Source: Oscillospiraceae bacterium (GTDB lineage: Bacteria > Bacillota_A > Clostridia > Oscillospirales > Oscillospiraceae). Taken from it: a stretch of DNA of 22,913 nucleotides. Below are positions 15,515-22,603 of the stretch, one piece after another (the first letter of the stretch is position 1; every line of letters begins with the position of its first letter). A program made the translations under genes and the position numbers. The notes under the pieces were generated by a model. That model made no database searches and was not told where the DNA came from. It saw nothing but the letters and a program-made list of their open reading frames with translations. Where the stretch lies: positions 1 to 22,913 of the forward strand of contig JAETOP010000061.1 of assembly GCA_021771675.1 (NCBI GenBank), written 5' to 3'.

Positions 15515-16501
15515 TCAGCCCTCCTTCACAGCTTTTTCCCATTTTTCCAGGATTTCCTCCCGATTTTCCGACGCCCACCGGGGGTCATAGGAAACCAGGG
15601 CCAGCTCCTCCAGGGCGGGCAGGGAGTCCGGCACCGTCACATCCTCCCGGACGGAGCGGCGGAAAAACTGGCTGCCCAGCAGCTGCTGCACCTCCCGGCT
15701 GAGGGTGAAGTCCAGGAAAGCCCGGGCGTTTTCCGGATGGGGCGCCCTGGCAACCACAGCAGTGCCGTCGGGCACACAGCTGGTGCCCTCCTTGGGATAG
15801 ACCAGCCCTAAGTTGCTTCCGGCAGCGATCCGTTGAAGGGCAGTTTCCTCCAGGGTGATACCCACCAATGCTTCCCCATCCGCCACCGCTGTGAGCACCT
15901 CGCCGGAGGCGTCCAGCTGGCAGCCGGCGAGATTCTCGGCCAGGGCAGTCAGGGTATCCTCCCCACAGGCCCTCAGCACCGTCACCACAGCGGTGAAGGA
16001 GGAGGCGGATCTGGTGGGGCTGGCGAAGGCGATCTTCCCCCGGAATTCCGGCCGGGTCAGGTCCTCCCAGCCGGTGAGCCGAGCCGGGTCAACCAGCTTG
16101 GGGTTGTAAATCAGCACCAAGGGTAGGGCGGAAAAGGGCGTCCAGTCGTCCTCCGGCTGGCGGAAATCCTGGGAGATGGTCCCCCACTGCTGGCAGCGGA
16201 GGGCCTGAAACAGATGGCGATAGCTCTCCAGGCTCTCCACGCCACCGCCAAACATCACATCCGCCTTTGGGGCTGTCTGCTCCGCTTCCAGACGCTCCAA
16301 CAGCTCATAGCTGCCCCCGGTGACCAGTTCCACCCAGATTCCCGTCCGCTCTTCAAATTCCCGAATAATAGGCCGGTATACCGCCTCCTTGTGGGAGGTG
16401 TAGACCACCAGGCGGCTTTCCGGAATGGTCTCGGTTTCCGCCGGTGTCTTTGCGCAGCCGGTCAGCAGCAGGAGAAGACATAATACCAGTATCTTTTTCA
16501 T
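15515..16501 (-). CDS. Substrate-binding lipoprotein of the AfuA/HptA (Fe3+-type) family, probable sensor
   Basis: A 328-residue lipoprotein. A signal with lipobox LLTGC gives a lipidated C16. The mature protein starts RLVVYTSHKEAVYRPIIREF and has EFEERTGIWVELVTGG, KADVMFGGG, a GKIAFASPTRSASSFTAVVT segment and GLVYPKEGTSCVPDGTAVVA. This layout is that of family 1/6 extracellular binding proteins annotated as Fe3+ or phosphonate/hexose-phosphate binders (AfuA, HptA, PgtC). The tandem tyrosines that bind iron in FbpA are not evident, which argues for an organic phosphate or other ligand. No permease or ATPase gene accompanies it; instead it leads an operon with a kinase, regulator and phosphatase, as in HptA systems. 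The start at 16501 has GGGGTGGG upstream; the longer frame adds a non-signal extension. Confidence 0.88.
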   Translation of the reverse strand: MKKILVLCLLLLLTGCAKTPAETETIPESRLVVYTSHKEAVYRPIIREFEERTGIWVELVTGGSYELLERLEAEQTAPKADVMFGGGVESLESYRHLFQALRCQQWGTISQDFRQPEDDWTPFSALPLVLIYNPKLVDPARLTGWEDLTRPEFRGKIAFASPTRSASSFTAVVTVLRACGEDTLTALAENLAGCQLDASGEVLTAVADGEALVGITLEETALQRIAAGSNLGLVYPKEGTSCVPDGTAVVARAPHPENARAFLDFTLSREVQQLLGSQFFRRSVREDVTVPDSLPALEELALVSYDPRWASENREEILEKWEKAVKEG

Positions 16502-16544
16502 AAGCGCCCACCCCAAAAATATGTTTTTAGACAATGCAGCCATG

Positions 16545-16884
16545 GAAGATATAAGATATGAGATAATTAGGAGTTAGGAATTAGGAATTGAACAAACGGG
16601 CTTAAATCAGCTGGTTGGTAAATTGGTATTTGGCAGTGCGTTGAATGGTGGAAAGGAATGGTTTTTGAGCAAAGGCTCCCCTTACACAGGGGAGCCTTGG
16701 GCGCTCCCGCGCCACAGCAACCAACAACGTGCTGCAAAAGCGTTACCGGGCTTATAATGGGGTAACGATTACAGACCATCCCCGTGCGAAATTGGCTGCA
16801 GCGACTCGCCGCCAAATTACAATTTCCATTTCTAATTCCTAACTCCTAATTCCTAATTATCTTGTATCTTTTATCTCACATCTT
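16545..16884. repeat. Palindromic repeat element R2 with inverted ends
   Basis: The left end, GAAGATATAAGATATGAGAT plus AATTAGGAGTTAGG (16545-16578), is repeated in inverse orientation at about 16834-16884 (CCTAACTCCTAATT ... ATCTCACATCTTC). Inside are an A-like end (AAATTGGTATTTGGC near 16619), a short module B hairpin on the minus strand (GGCTCCCCTTACACAGGGGAGCC, about 16673-16697) and a full module A on the plus strand (16741-16825: GTTACCGGG, GGGGTAACG, CCCCGTGCGAAATTGGC, ending AAATTACAATTT). No protein is encoded, so it looks like a non-autonomous MITE-like element. Its right end includes the stop codon of tcdA. Confidence 0.82.
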
Positions 16885-17595
16885 CTCCCCTACCAAATCC
16901 TTGATGACCTCTCCGGCCAGAATCAGGCCGGCGGCGCCGGGGACGAAGGGGAGGGAGCCGGGAATCTGGCGTTTTCCTTCGCTGGCGGCCTCTTCCTGAC
17001 CGGTGGGCTTCTGGGCCTCCTCCTGGGAGTAGACCACCTTCAGGTGCCGGATGCCCCGCTTGCCCAGCTCCTTGCGCATCACCCGGGCCAGGGGGCAGCA
17101 GCTGGTTTTGGAGATGTCCGCCACCTGAAAGGCGGCGGCATCCAGCTTGTTGCCGGTGCCCATGCAGCTGATGAGGGGAATCCCATCCTCTGCGGCCTGC
17201 TGAGCCAGGGTGAGCTTGGCAGTGACAGTGTCCATGGCGTCCACAAGATAGTCGTATTGTTTCAGATCAAACTGCCGGGCGGTATCCGGCAGGTAAAACA
17301 CAGGGTAGGTTTTGACCTGACAGGCTGGATTGATGTCCGCCACCCGGAGCCGGGCCGCTTCCGTTTTCAGCATCCCCAAAGTGGAATGGGTGGCCAGAAT
17401 CTGGCGGTTCAGGTTGGAGGGGCTGATGGTATCCTTGTCGATCAGGTCAAGCCCACCGATCCCGGCCCGGGCCAGGGCCTCCACCACATAGCCGCCCACG
17501 CCGCCCAGGCCGAATACCGCCACCCGGGCCTTGCCCAGCCGGGCCACTCCCTCCTCTCCCAGCAGCATGGCCGTTCGGGAAAATGCTTGCTCCAT
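16876..17595 (-). CDS. tcdA: tRNA threonylcarbamoyladenosine dehydratase (E1-like, ThiF/MoeB superfamily)
   Basis: A 239-residue E1-like enzyme that uses ATP to cyclise t6A37 of ANN-decoding tRNAs into ct6A. The nucleotide-binding start VAVFGLGGVGGYVVEALARAG (about 26-45) is followed by DLIDKDTISPSNLNRQ (R64), an adenylate-contacting lysine near 77, and YLVDAMDT. The TcdA-specific stretch DISKTSCCPLARVMRKELGK distinguishes it from ThiF and MoeB. It is somewhat shorter than E. coli TcdA (268). AAGGAGG lies 8 bases before the ATG at 17595; the frame extending upstream runs into a repeat element and is not used. The gene stands alone, flanked on both sides by palindromic repeats, and its last two codons and stop fall inside the terminal repeat of the downstream element. 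Confidence 0.93.
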   Translation of the reverse strand: MEQAFSRTAMLLGEEGVARLGKARVAVFGLGGVGGYVVEALARAGIGGLDLIDKDTISPSNLNRQILATHSTLGMLKTEAARLRVADINPACQVKTYPVFYLPDTARQFDLKQYDYLVDAMDTVTAKLTLAQQAAEDGIPLISCMGTGNKLDAAAFQVADISKTSCCPLARVMRKELGKRGIRHLKVVYSQEEAQKPTGQEEAASEGKRQIPGSLPFVPGAAGLILAGEVIKDLVGEKM

Positions 17596-17611
17596 ATTGA
17601 GTTCCTCCTTG

Positions 17612-18172
17612 CTGTAGGATGTAAAATGAGGAATTGATGTAGCCCGGTAAATTGTAATTTGGCGGGCAGGGCCCGCAGCCAATTTCGCCTCAGGCTGGTC
17701 GGTAATCGCTTTTTCCCTGACCCGCCCGGTGACGCTTTTGCGGTACGTCGTTGGTAGCTGTGGCGCGGAAGCGCCCAAGGCTCCCCTGTGTAAGGGGAGC
17801 TGGCAGGTTGTAAGCCGTGACTGAGGGACTGTGCAGTAAAATGTTACGTATTCACATGCAGTCGGGCGAAGAGGGAATACCTTTCCACATTGGACTTTAA
17901 GAGCGTTTCAGTGCCTGCTGTACGGTCCCCCAGTCAGCTTCGCTGACAGCCCCCCCTTACACAGAGGGGCCTTCCTCAGAAGCCGTTACCCATTACCATT
18001 CAACATTCTACCCAGAAAGCGTTACCGGGCTGGGCTCGGGGGTAACAATGACACACCATCCCCGTGCGACACTGGGGTGAAGCGCCCTGCGCTTCAAACA
18101 CTAATTTGCCAGATAAAGCCGTTTTACTCAATTCCTAACTCTTAATTATCTCATATCCTATATCTCTATTTA
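17612..18172. repeat. Large symmetric palindromic repeat element R3, A(-) B(+) B(-) A(+)
   Basis: A 560-base non-coding element. Module A on the minus strand (17647-17737, starting AAATTGTAATTTGGC) is followed by module B on the plus strand (17777-17835: GGCTCCCCTGTGTAAGGGGAGC ... ACTGAGGGACTGT). Then come an 85-base spacer, module B on the minus strand (17921-17975: TCCCCCAGTCAGC ... CCCTTACACAGAGGGGCC) and module A on the plus strand (18020-18107). The outer ends are AGGATGTAAAATGAGGAATTGA on the left and TCAATTCCTAACTC ... CTCATATCCTATATC on the right, an imperfect inverted pair. It separates tcdA from the nfeD-SPFH operon. It could fold into a cruciform, or into a long RNA hairpin if transcribed. 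Confidence 0.83.
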
Positions 18173-18302
18173 CTCCCCGTTATATCACATTCCGTCATGG
18201 ATTGTCAATCCTTCCCCTGATAACGTGTTTACATTAAAAAATACTTTTACCCACAGGAGCGGGTGGTCAGCAAGATAATTCTAAATAATCTTAAAATTAC
18301 TA

Positions 18303-18336
18303 TTGACAATCATGTGACCATATGATATTATCATAT
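18303..18336 (+). promoter_or_regulatory. Promoter of the NfeD-SPFH-DUF6440 operon with palindrome over the -10
   Basis: TTGACA (18303-18308) and TATTAT (18326-18331) are separated by 17 bases. The -10 lies in the middle of a 17-bp palindrome, ATATGATA-T-TATCATAT (18320-18336), likely a binding site for an unknown regulator. The transcript start would lie roughly 25 bases before the first gene. Confidence 0.75.
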
Positions 18337-18364
18337 CATCAAATCAAACAGGAGGTGTTAACAA

Positions 18365-18811
18365 ATGTTCCTATCAACTGTGGTGCTGTGGGCCGTGCTG
18401 ACGGTGGGCTTTCTTGTACTGGAGGGCTGCACCGTGGCCCTGGTCAGTCTGTGGTTCGCCCTGGGAAGCCTGGCGGCACTGGTGCTCTCGCTTCTGGGTG
18501 CAGCGTTTTGGCTCCAGGCGCTGATCTTCCTGGCGGTATCCTGCGGGCTTCTGGCGCTGCTCCGGCCCACGCTCCGCAAGTACGTAAAAATCACCAAAAC
18601 CAATGTAGACAGCGTGCCGGGCACCCTGGGCCTGGTCACGGAGCCCATTGACAACGTAAATAGCCAGGGTCAGGTGAAGCTGGGGGCCATGACCTGGACC
18701 GCCCGCAGCACTTCCGGCGCATCCATCAGCGCCGGTACTCAGGTGGTGGTGGATCGGGTGGAGGGCGTGAAGGTGTTCGTCTCCCCCATCCGGGTTCCCT
18801 GTGAAAAATAA
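18365..18811 (+). CDS. NfeD-family membrane protein
   Basis: A 148-residue protein of the short NfeD type. Three closely spaced hydrophobic segments at about 4-67 (WAVLTVGFLVLEGCTVALVS, then ALGSLAALVLSLLGAAFWLQ, then IFLAVSCGLLALL) are followed by a soluble OB-fold-like domain (about 80-146) with the family pattern GTLGLVTEPID and G-x-V-x-L-G-x-x-WTARS, ending GVKVFVSP. NfeD proteins pair with SPFH (stomatin/prohibitin/flotillin) partners in membrane domains. The SPFH gene follows 24 bases downstream, supporting this. The start has CAGGAGG 8 bases upstream and a strong promoter with a palindrome over the -10. The serine-protease domain of long NfeD proteins is absent, as in this subfamily. 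Confidence 0.92.
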   Translation: MFLSTVVLWAVLTVGFLVLEGCTVALVSLWFALGSLAALVLSLLGAAFWLQALIFLAVSCGLLALLRPTLRKYVKITKTNVDSVPGTLGLVTEPIDNVNSQGQVKLGAMTWTARSTSGASISAGTQVVVDRVEGVKVFVSPIRVPCEK

Positions 18812-18835
18812 CAAATAATTTTTGGAGGTAAGAAA

Positions 18836-19753
18836 ATGATCTACGTATTTCTGGCAATTCTCGCAGTGATTATCCTGCTCATCATCCCCAACATCAAGGT
18901 TGTTCAGCAGTCCCGGGCCTACGTCATCGAGCGGCTGGGCGGCTTCCACTCCGTGTGGAGTGTGGGTATGCACTTCAAGGCGCCCTTCATCGACCGGATT
19001 GCCCGGAAGGTCAGCCTGAAGGAGCAGGTGCTGGACTATCCCCCCCAGCCCGTGATCACCAAGGACAACGTAACCATGCAGATCGATACCGTTGTCTATT
19101 TCCAGATTACCGACCCCAAGCTCTACTGCTATGGCGTGGAGCAGCCCATGATGGCCATGGAGACTCTCACCGCCACCACCCTGCGTAACATCATCGGCGA
19201 TTTGGAGCTGGATCAGACCCTGACCTCCCGGGACGTGGTGAATACCAAGATGCGTGCCATCCTGGACGAGGCCACCGACCCCTGGGGCATCAAGGTCAAC
19301 CGGGTGGAGCTGAAAAACATCCTGCCCCCCGCCGACATCCAGAACTCCATGGAGAAGCAGATGAAGGCCGAGCGTGACCGCCGCCAGTCCATCCTCCAGG
19401 CCGAGGGCCAGAAGAAGTCCGCCATCCTCATCGCCGAGGGCGAGAAGGAGTCCGCCATCCTGAAGGCCTCCGCCGAGAAGGAAGCGGCCATTCTGAGAGC
19501 CGAGGCCGAGAAGCAGGCTGCCATCCTGAAGGCCGACGGCGAGGCCCAGGCCATCCGCGCGGTGCAGAAGGCCCTGGCCGATTCCCTGGAAATGCTGAAC
19601 GAAAAGGCTCCCAACGACAGCGTTTTGAAGCTGAAAGCTATCGAGGCCATGCAGAAGGTCGCCGACGGCCAGGCCACCAAGATCATCATTCCCAGCGAAA
19701 TGCAGGGGCTGGTGGGCCTTGCCAACGGCATCGTGGAGGGAACCAAGAGGTAA
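18836..19753 (+). CDS. SPFH-domain protein (stomatin/prohibitin, QmcA-like)
   Basis: A 305-residue protein. Residues 2-19 form an N-terminal membrane anchor (IYVFLAILAVIILLIIP). The SPFH domain follows (about 20-180) with VVQQSRAYVIERLGGFHSVW, a basic loop, TKDNVTMQIDTVVYFQITDP and WGIKVNRVELKNILPP. Then comes a coiled coil made of six successive 11-residue units (about 178-243, pattern AExEKxxAILx), and a C-terminal segment with the family motif KIIIPSEMQGLVGLANGI. SPFH proteins build large oligomeric cages on the membrane and work with NfeD proteins; QmcA is the closest named type. TTGGAGG precedes the ATG. The next small gene begins 3 bases after the stop. Confidence 0.94.
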   Translation: MIYVFLAILAVIILLIIPNIKVVQQSRAYVIERLGGFHSVWSVGMHFKAPFIDRIARKVSLKEQVLDYPPQPVITKDNVTMQIDTVVYFQITDPKLYCYGVEQPMMAMETLTATTLRNIIGDLELDQTLTSRDVVNTKMRAILDEATDPWGIKVNRVELKNILPPADIQNSMEKQMKAERDRRQSILQAEGQKKSAILIAEGEKESAILKASAEKEAAILRAEAEKQAAILKADGEAQAIRAVQKALADSLEMLNEKAPNDSVLKLKAIEAMQKVADGQATKIIIPSEMQGLVGLANGIVEGTKR

Positions 19754-19756
19754 CCA

Positions 19757-19942
19757 ATGGAGAAACGCTTTGTAAAAATTTATTCCGATGGGGTGATGAC
19801 CACCACAGAAATCTGGGTGGACATCCAGACCGGTGTGAACTATCTCTTCCACACCTCCGGCTACGCAGGCGGGCTCACCCCCCTGCTGGACCGGGAGGGC
19901 AAGCCCGTCCTCTCCCGCCTGCCGGTGGATGACAGAGATTAA
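19757..19942 (+). CDS. DUF6440 family small protein
   Basis: A 61-residue cytosolic protein with no signal or membrane segment. The pattern RFVKIYSDGVMTTTEIWVDI followed by TGVNYLFHTSGYAGGLTPLL is that of the DUF6440 family: a short beta-strand protein with an invariant HTSGYAGGLTPLLD-type motif. Its function is unknown. AAGAGG overlapping the end of the SPFH gene serves as ribosome binding site, and the 3-base gap implies translational coupling. Being the third gene of an NfeD-SPFH operon suggests an accessory role in the membrane domain; that is inference. Confidence 0.9.
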   Translation: MEKRFVKIYSDGVMTTTEIWVDIQTGVNYLFHTSGYAGGLTPLLDREGKPVLSRLPVDDRD

Positions 19943-19961
19943 CCCTTCGCCCATATGAAAA

Positions 19962-19990
19962 TCCGCCCTTCCCGTCTCGGGAAGGGCGGA
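19962..19990. terminator. Bidirectional terminator between converging operons
   Basis: A perfect 12-bp stem (TCCGCCCTTCCC and GGGAAGGGCGGA) has a 5-base loop GTCTC. It lies 19 bases after the DUF6440 stop and just beyond the end of the minus-strand aminotransferase gene. ATTTTCAT follows on the minus strand and ACAATTTATT on the plus strand. Confidence 0.88.
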
Positions 19991-19994
19991 CAAT

Positions 19995-21170
19995 TTATTC
20001 TCTGATGAGAGCTTTAAACACCGGCAGGCTCCGCTGGATCATGTCGTAGCTGACGCAGTAGCAGATGCGGAAATATCCCGGGCAGCCGAAGCCGTCCCCG
20101 GGAACCAGGAGCAGGTCATGTTCCTTAGCCTTCTGGGAGAAGGCGTTGGCGTCTCCCCCGGGGGCCTTGACGAAGAGGTAGAAGGCCCCGTCGGGCTTTG
20201 CCATTTCATAGCCCATTTCGGTCAAACCCTCATACAGCGCCCGGCGGTTCCGGTCATAGGCCTGCAAATCCGGCCGCAGCTGGGCGCACCGAGCAATCAC
20301 CTTCTGCCAGAGGCTGGGGGCGCACACGTGACCGCAGGCCCGGGCGGCTCCCGCCACGGCGGCGTAGAGCATCCGGCTGTCGGCGGCGGCCTGGGGAACA
20401 TAGACGTAGCCAATCCGCTCCCCGGGCAGGGAAAGGGACTTGGAATAGGAGTAGCAGACGATGGTGTTTGGATAGATAGTGGGCACAAAGGGCACCTCCA
20501 CCCCGTAGGCCAGCTCCCGGTAGGGTTCGTCGGAGATCAGGTAGATGGGATGGCCGTATTCCTGGCCCTTCCGGGTCAGCAGCTCCCCCAGGGCCTGTAA
20601 GGTCTGCCGGGTGTACACCACGCCGGAGGGATTGTTGGGGGAATTGATCAGCACCGCCTGGGTGTGCTCCGTGAGCATGGCCTCCACCGCCTCCAGTCTG
20701 ATCTGGAAATCCGGCACATCCGGGGGCACCACCCGGAAGGTCAGGCCTGCCTCCTGGGCAAAGGGCTGATACTCCGGGAAATAGGGGGCGATGGCCAGCA
20801 GCTCTCCCCCCGGCACCGCCAACGCCCGGAACACCGCCACCAGCTCCGGAGCGGCGCCGCAGCCCAGGAAGAAATCCTCCGCCCGGCACCCAGCCTGGAA
20901 GCGTTCATTTAAGTCATCGGCAATGGCCTGACGGGCGGCCAAGTCCCCCACGGCACTGGTGTAGCCGTGAACCTGCAAGGTGGGGGTGTCCCGCAGAATC
21001 TGCCGCACGGCCTCGTCCACGGCGGCAGGAGTGGGGATGGAGGGATTGCCCAGGGAATAGTCGTAGACATTCTCCTCCCCCACGATTGCTGCCCGGGCCC
21101 TGCCATATTCAAACAAATCCCGGATGCAGGAGCGATTGGCTCCCAGCCGGTAAGCATTTTGGTTAACCAT
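19995..21170 (-). CDS. PLP-dependent aminotransferase, class I/II
   Basis: A 391-residue fold-type I aminotransferase of the aspartate aminotransferase superfamily. Visible residues are the aromatic/Asn substrate region INSPNNPSGVVYT (about 175-187), D214 in LISDEPYREL (pyridine nitrogen), the PLP lysine K244 in SYSKSLSLPGERIGY, and the carboxylate-binding Arg in GYFRICYCVSYD near the C-terminus. The substrate cannot be fixed; relatives act on aspartate, aromatic or branched amino acids. The start at 21170 overlaps the end of the exonuclease gene by 8 bases, and the purine-rich GGAGAGAAG of that gene's last codons acts as ribosome binding site. The longer upstream frame is antisense-like and not used. 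The pairing with a nuclease seems to be a matter of co-transcription, not function. Confidence 0.93.
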   Translation of the reverse strand: MVNQNAYRLGANRSCIRDLFEYGRARAAIVGEENVYDYSLGNPSIPTPAAVDEAVRQILRDTPTLQVHGYTSAVGDLAARQAIADDLNERFQAGCRAEDFFLGCGAAPELVAVFRALAVPGGELLAIAPYFPEYQPFAQEAGLTFRVVPPDVPDFQIRLEAVEAMLTEHTQAVLINSPNNPSGVVYTRQTLQALGELLTRKGQEYGHPIYLISDEPYRELAYGVEVPFVPTIYPNTIVCYSYSKSLSLPGERIGYVYVPQAAADSRMLYAAVAGAARACGHVCAPSLWQKVIARCAQLRPDLQAYDRNRRALYEGLTEMGYEMAKPDGAFYLFVKAPGGDANAFSQKAKEHDLLLVPGDGFGCPGYFRICYCVSYDMIQRSLPVFKALIRE

Positions 21171-21888
21171 AATTCTTCTCTCCAACATAGGCGCCAGGAG
21201 CGGCGCATTGGTACAGCGGTGCTCGCCGGTCATAGGGCTGGGGGCGATAGGTGACGCTGCGGATGGGGCGGCGGGGCGGGCCGAACTTGGGGATGTAGCC
21301 GAACAGATTTACATAATTCAAAAGATCATTCCGCTCCGCTCCCATGGCCGCCATCACGTAGGCCGTGGCCAGAGCATCCTGATCCGCCCGGTGGGAATTG
21401 CGCACCTTGTCCTGCAAGTGGTAGGCCTCGATGGCATTGCAGAGCCGGTGGGGGTAGTCCCGCCGGTCCCGGTAGACGGTTAGCAAATCCAGCTTGTCCT
21501 TCCCCCTCAGGCACTCCGGGTCGCCATGGGCGGCAAAGAGGTGGAACAGAAAGCTCAGGTCAAAATGGGCGTTGTAGGCGGCCAGCAGGGTGTTGCCGGA
21601 GATTAGTTCGCCGATTTCCCGGCAGGCCTGTTCCCTGGGAATGCCCCGCCGGGCGATTTCCTCGGTGGTGATGCCGGTGAGCCGGGTGATCTCCGGGGGC
21701 ACCCGCTTCCCGGGGGCCAGGAGCAGCAGCCGGTCATATTCTTCCAGCTCCACATTCCCCTGGGGGCAGCTCACCACCACGGCGGAGAACTGGATGATCT
21801 CGTCTCGTTCAAAGCTCAGCCCGGTGGTCTCGGTGTCAAAAATTAGGATCCGGTCGTACCGGTCAAGCAGGGGCCGCAAATGCTCCAT
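21163..21888 (-). CDS. DEDDh 3'-5' exonuclease (DnaQ/PolC-epsilon-like)
   Basis: A 241-residue protein with one DnaQ-like exonuclease domain (about 14-185). Exo I is IFDTETTGLSFERDEIIQFS, with DxE metal ligands. Exo II is AAYNAHFDLSFLF. Exo III is SHRADQDALATAYVM, with the H and D five apart that define DEDDh enzymes. It lacks polymerase, helicase and BRCT domains. Such stand-alone proteins trim DNA or RNA 3' ends in repair. The C-terminal 40 residues are basic and proline-rich (PKFGPPRRPIRSVTYRPQPY). The ATG at 21888 is preferred to GTG at 21897 because GGGAG then lies about 9 bases upstream. It is cotranscribed with the aminotransferase, whose start it overlaps. Confidence 0.92.
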   Translation of the reverse strand: MEHLRPLLDRYDRILIFDTETTGLSFERDEIIQFSAVVVSCPQGNVELEEYDRLLLLAPGKRVPPEITRLTGITTEEIARRGIPREQACREIGELISGNTLLAAYNAHFDLSFLFHLFAAHGDPECLRGKDKLDLLTVYRDRRDYPHRLCNAIEAYHLQDKVRNSHRADQDALATAYVMAAMGAERNDLLNYVNLFGYIPKFGPPRRPIRSVTYRPQPYDRRAPLYQCAAPGAYVGEKNYG

Positions 21889-21953
21889 TGGGGCCACTCT
21901 CCCTTCTCTCTTTCCAGACAGTATAGTTCATTTCCATCCAAAATGCAATCCCC

Positions 21954-22547
21954 TCAGCGAAGAGCGCTCCTCTTATAATAGAGCCGCCACATCCAGGGGG
22001 GGAATTTCTCCGGACGGAGGGTGAAAATCAGCCCCAGGGCGAAATAAATCATCCCCGCCAGGGAAAAAAACTGCAAAATGATGATATATACCCCCTGGCT
22101 GTTCCAGTAGCCCTGCACCCGATCCTCATAGGTCAGGACGGGGGTGCCGTCCGGGGCGGTGACGGTGTAGATGTCGTAGTTTTCCGGGAAAACCTGGGCC
22201 TCCACCTGATAGGTGCGCCCATCGCAGAGGGCCCCAGGGTCGGGAAACCATTGGTCGTAGCCCTCGAAGAAATCCAGGGTGAAGGGGTTGGAATTCTCCT
22301 CCCCATAGAGCCGGAGCTGGAGGCTGGTGCTCCGGTCTTTATGCTCCAGCCCATAGTCCTGGAAGCGGACGAAAAAAACTTCCAAATCCCTAGGCTTTGG
22401 CCAAGGCAGCTCTGTATAGACCGACAGAGTGAACAGCCCGGCACAGAGCACCGTTATCAGCCCAAAAATCACCACATACAGCCATGGCGTCTCCACCCGG
22501 ATACTCGCCTCTTGCTGTTTCTTTTCCTTTTTCCGTTTCTTTCCCAT
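21954..22547 (-). CDS. Unknown two-helix membrane protein
   Basis: A 197-residue protein that I do not recognise. A lysine-rich cytosolic start (MGKKRKKEKKQQEAS) leads into a hydrophobic segment at about 22-42 (WLYVVIFGLITVLCAGLFTL). An extracytoplasmic domain of about 105 residues is rich in aromatic and acidic residues. A second hydrophobic segment lies at about 152-176 (YIIILQFFSLAGMIYFALGL), then a short basic tail (WRLYYKRSALR). This topology places both ends in the cytosol. The external domain has a beta-like pattern and resembles membrane proteins of the DUF3592 type (two helices around one external domain), but no diagnostic motif was seen. AAGGAGGG is well placed before the ATG. It lies 65 bases upstream of the exonuclease gene and may be first in that operon. 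Confidence 0.85.
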   Translation of the reverse strand: MGKKRKKEKKQQEASIRVETPWLYVVIFGLITVLCAGLFTLSVYTELPWPKPRDLEVFFVRFQDYGLEHKDRSTSLQLRLYGEENSNPFTLDFFEGYDQWFPDPGALCDGRTYQVEAQVFPENYDIYTVTAPDGTPVLTYEDRVQGYWNSQGVYIIILQFFSLAGMIYFALGLIFTLRPEKFPPWMWRLYYKRSALR

Positions 22548-22603
22548 GATGTGTTCCCTCCTTGCGGGTGATAAAACAATGTGGTCAATTTAGGGTTTCA
22601 CTG

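Noticed and set aside
13961..15811. 616-codon plus-strand open frame opposite the kinase gene
   Set aside because: It is antisense to the kinase and binding-protein genes; no domain motif is visible and there is no start signal.
15515..16501. Annotation of the binding lipoprotein as an iron importer component
   Set aside because: No permease or ATPase is adjacent, the operon encodes a two-component system, and the tandem tyrosines of ferric binding proteins are not seen.
16545..18172. Composite transposon carrying tcdA
   Set aside because: No transposase is present and target duplications could not be seen; only bracketing by repeat elements can be claimed.
18374..19993. 539-codon minus-strand open frame across the NfeD-SPFH operon
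   Set aside because: It mirrors the plus-strand genes; its repetitive Gly/Leu sequence is the complement of the hendecad repeats.
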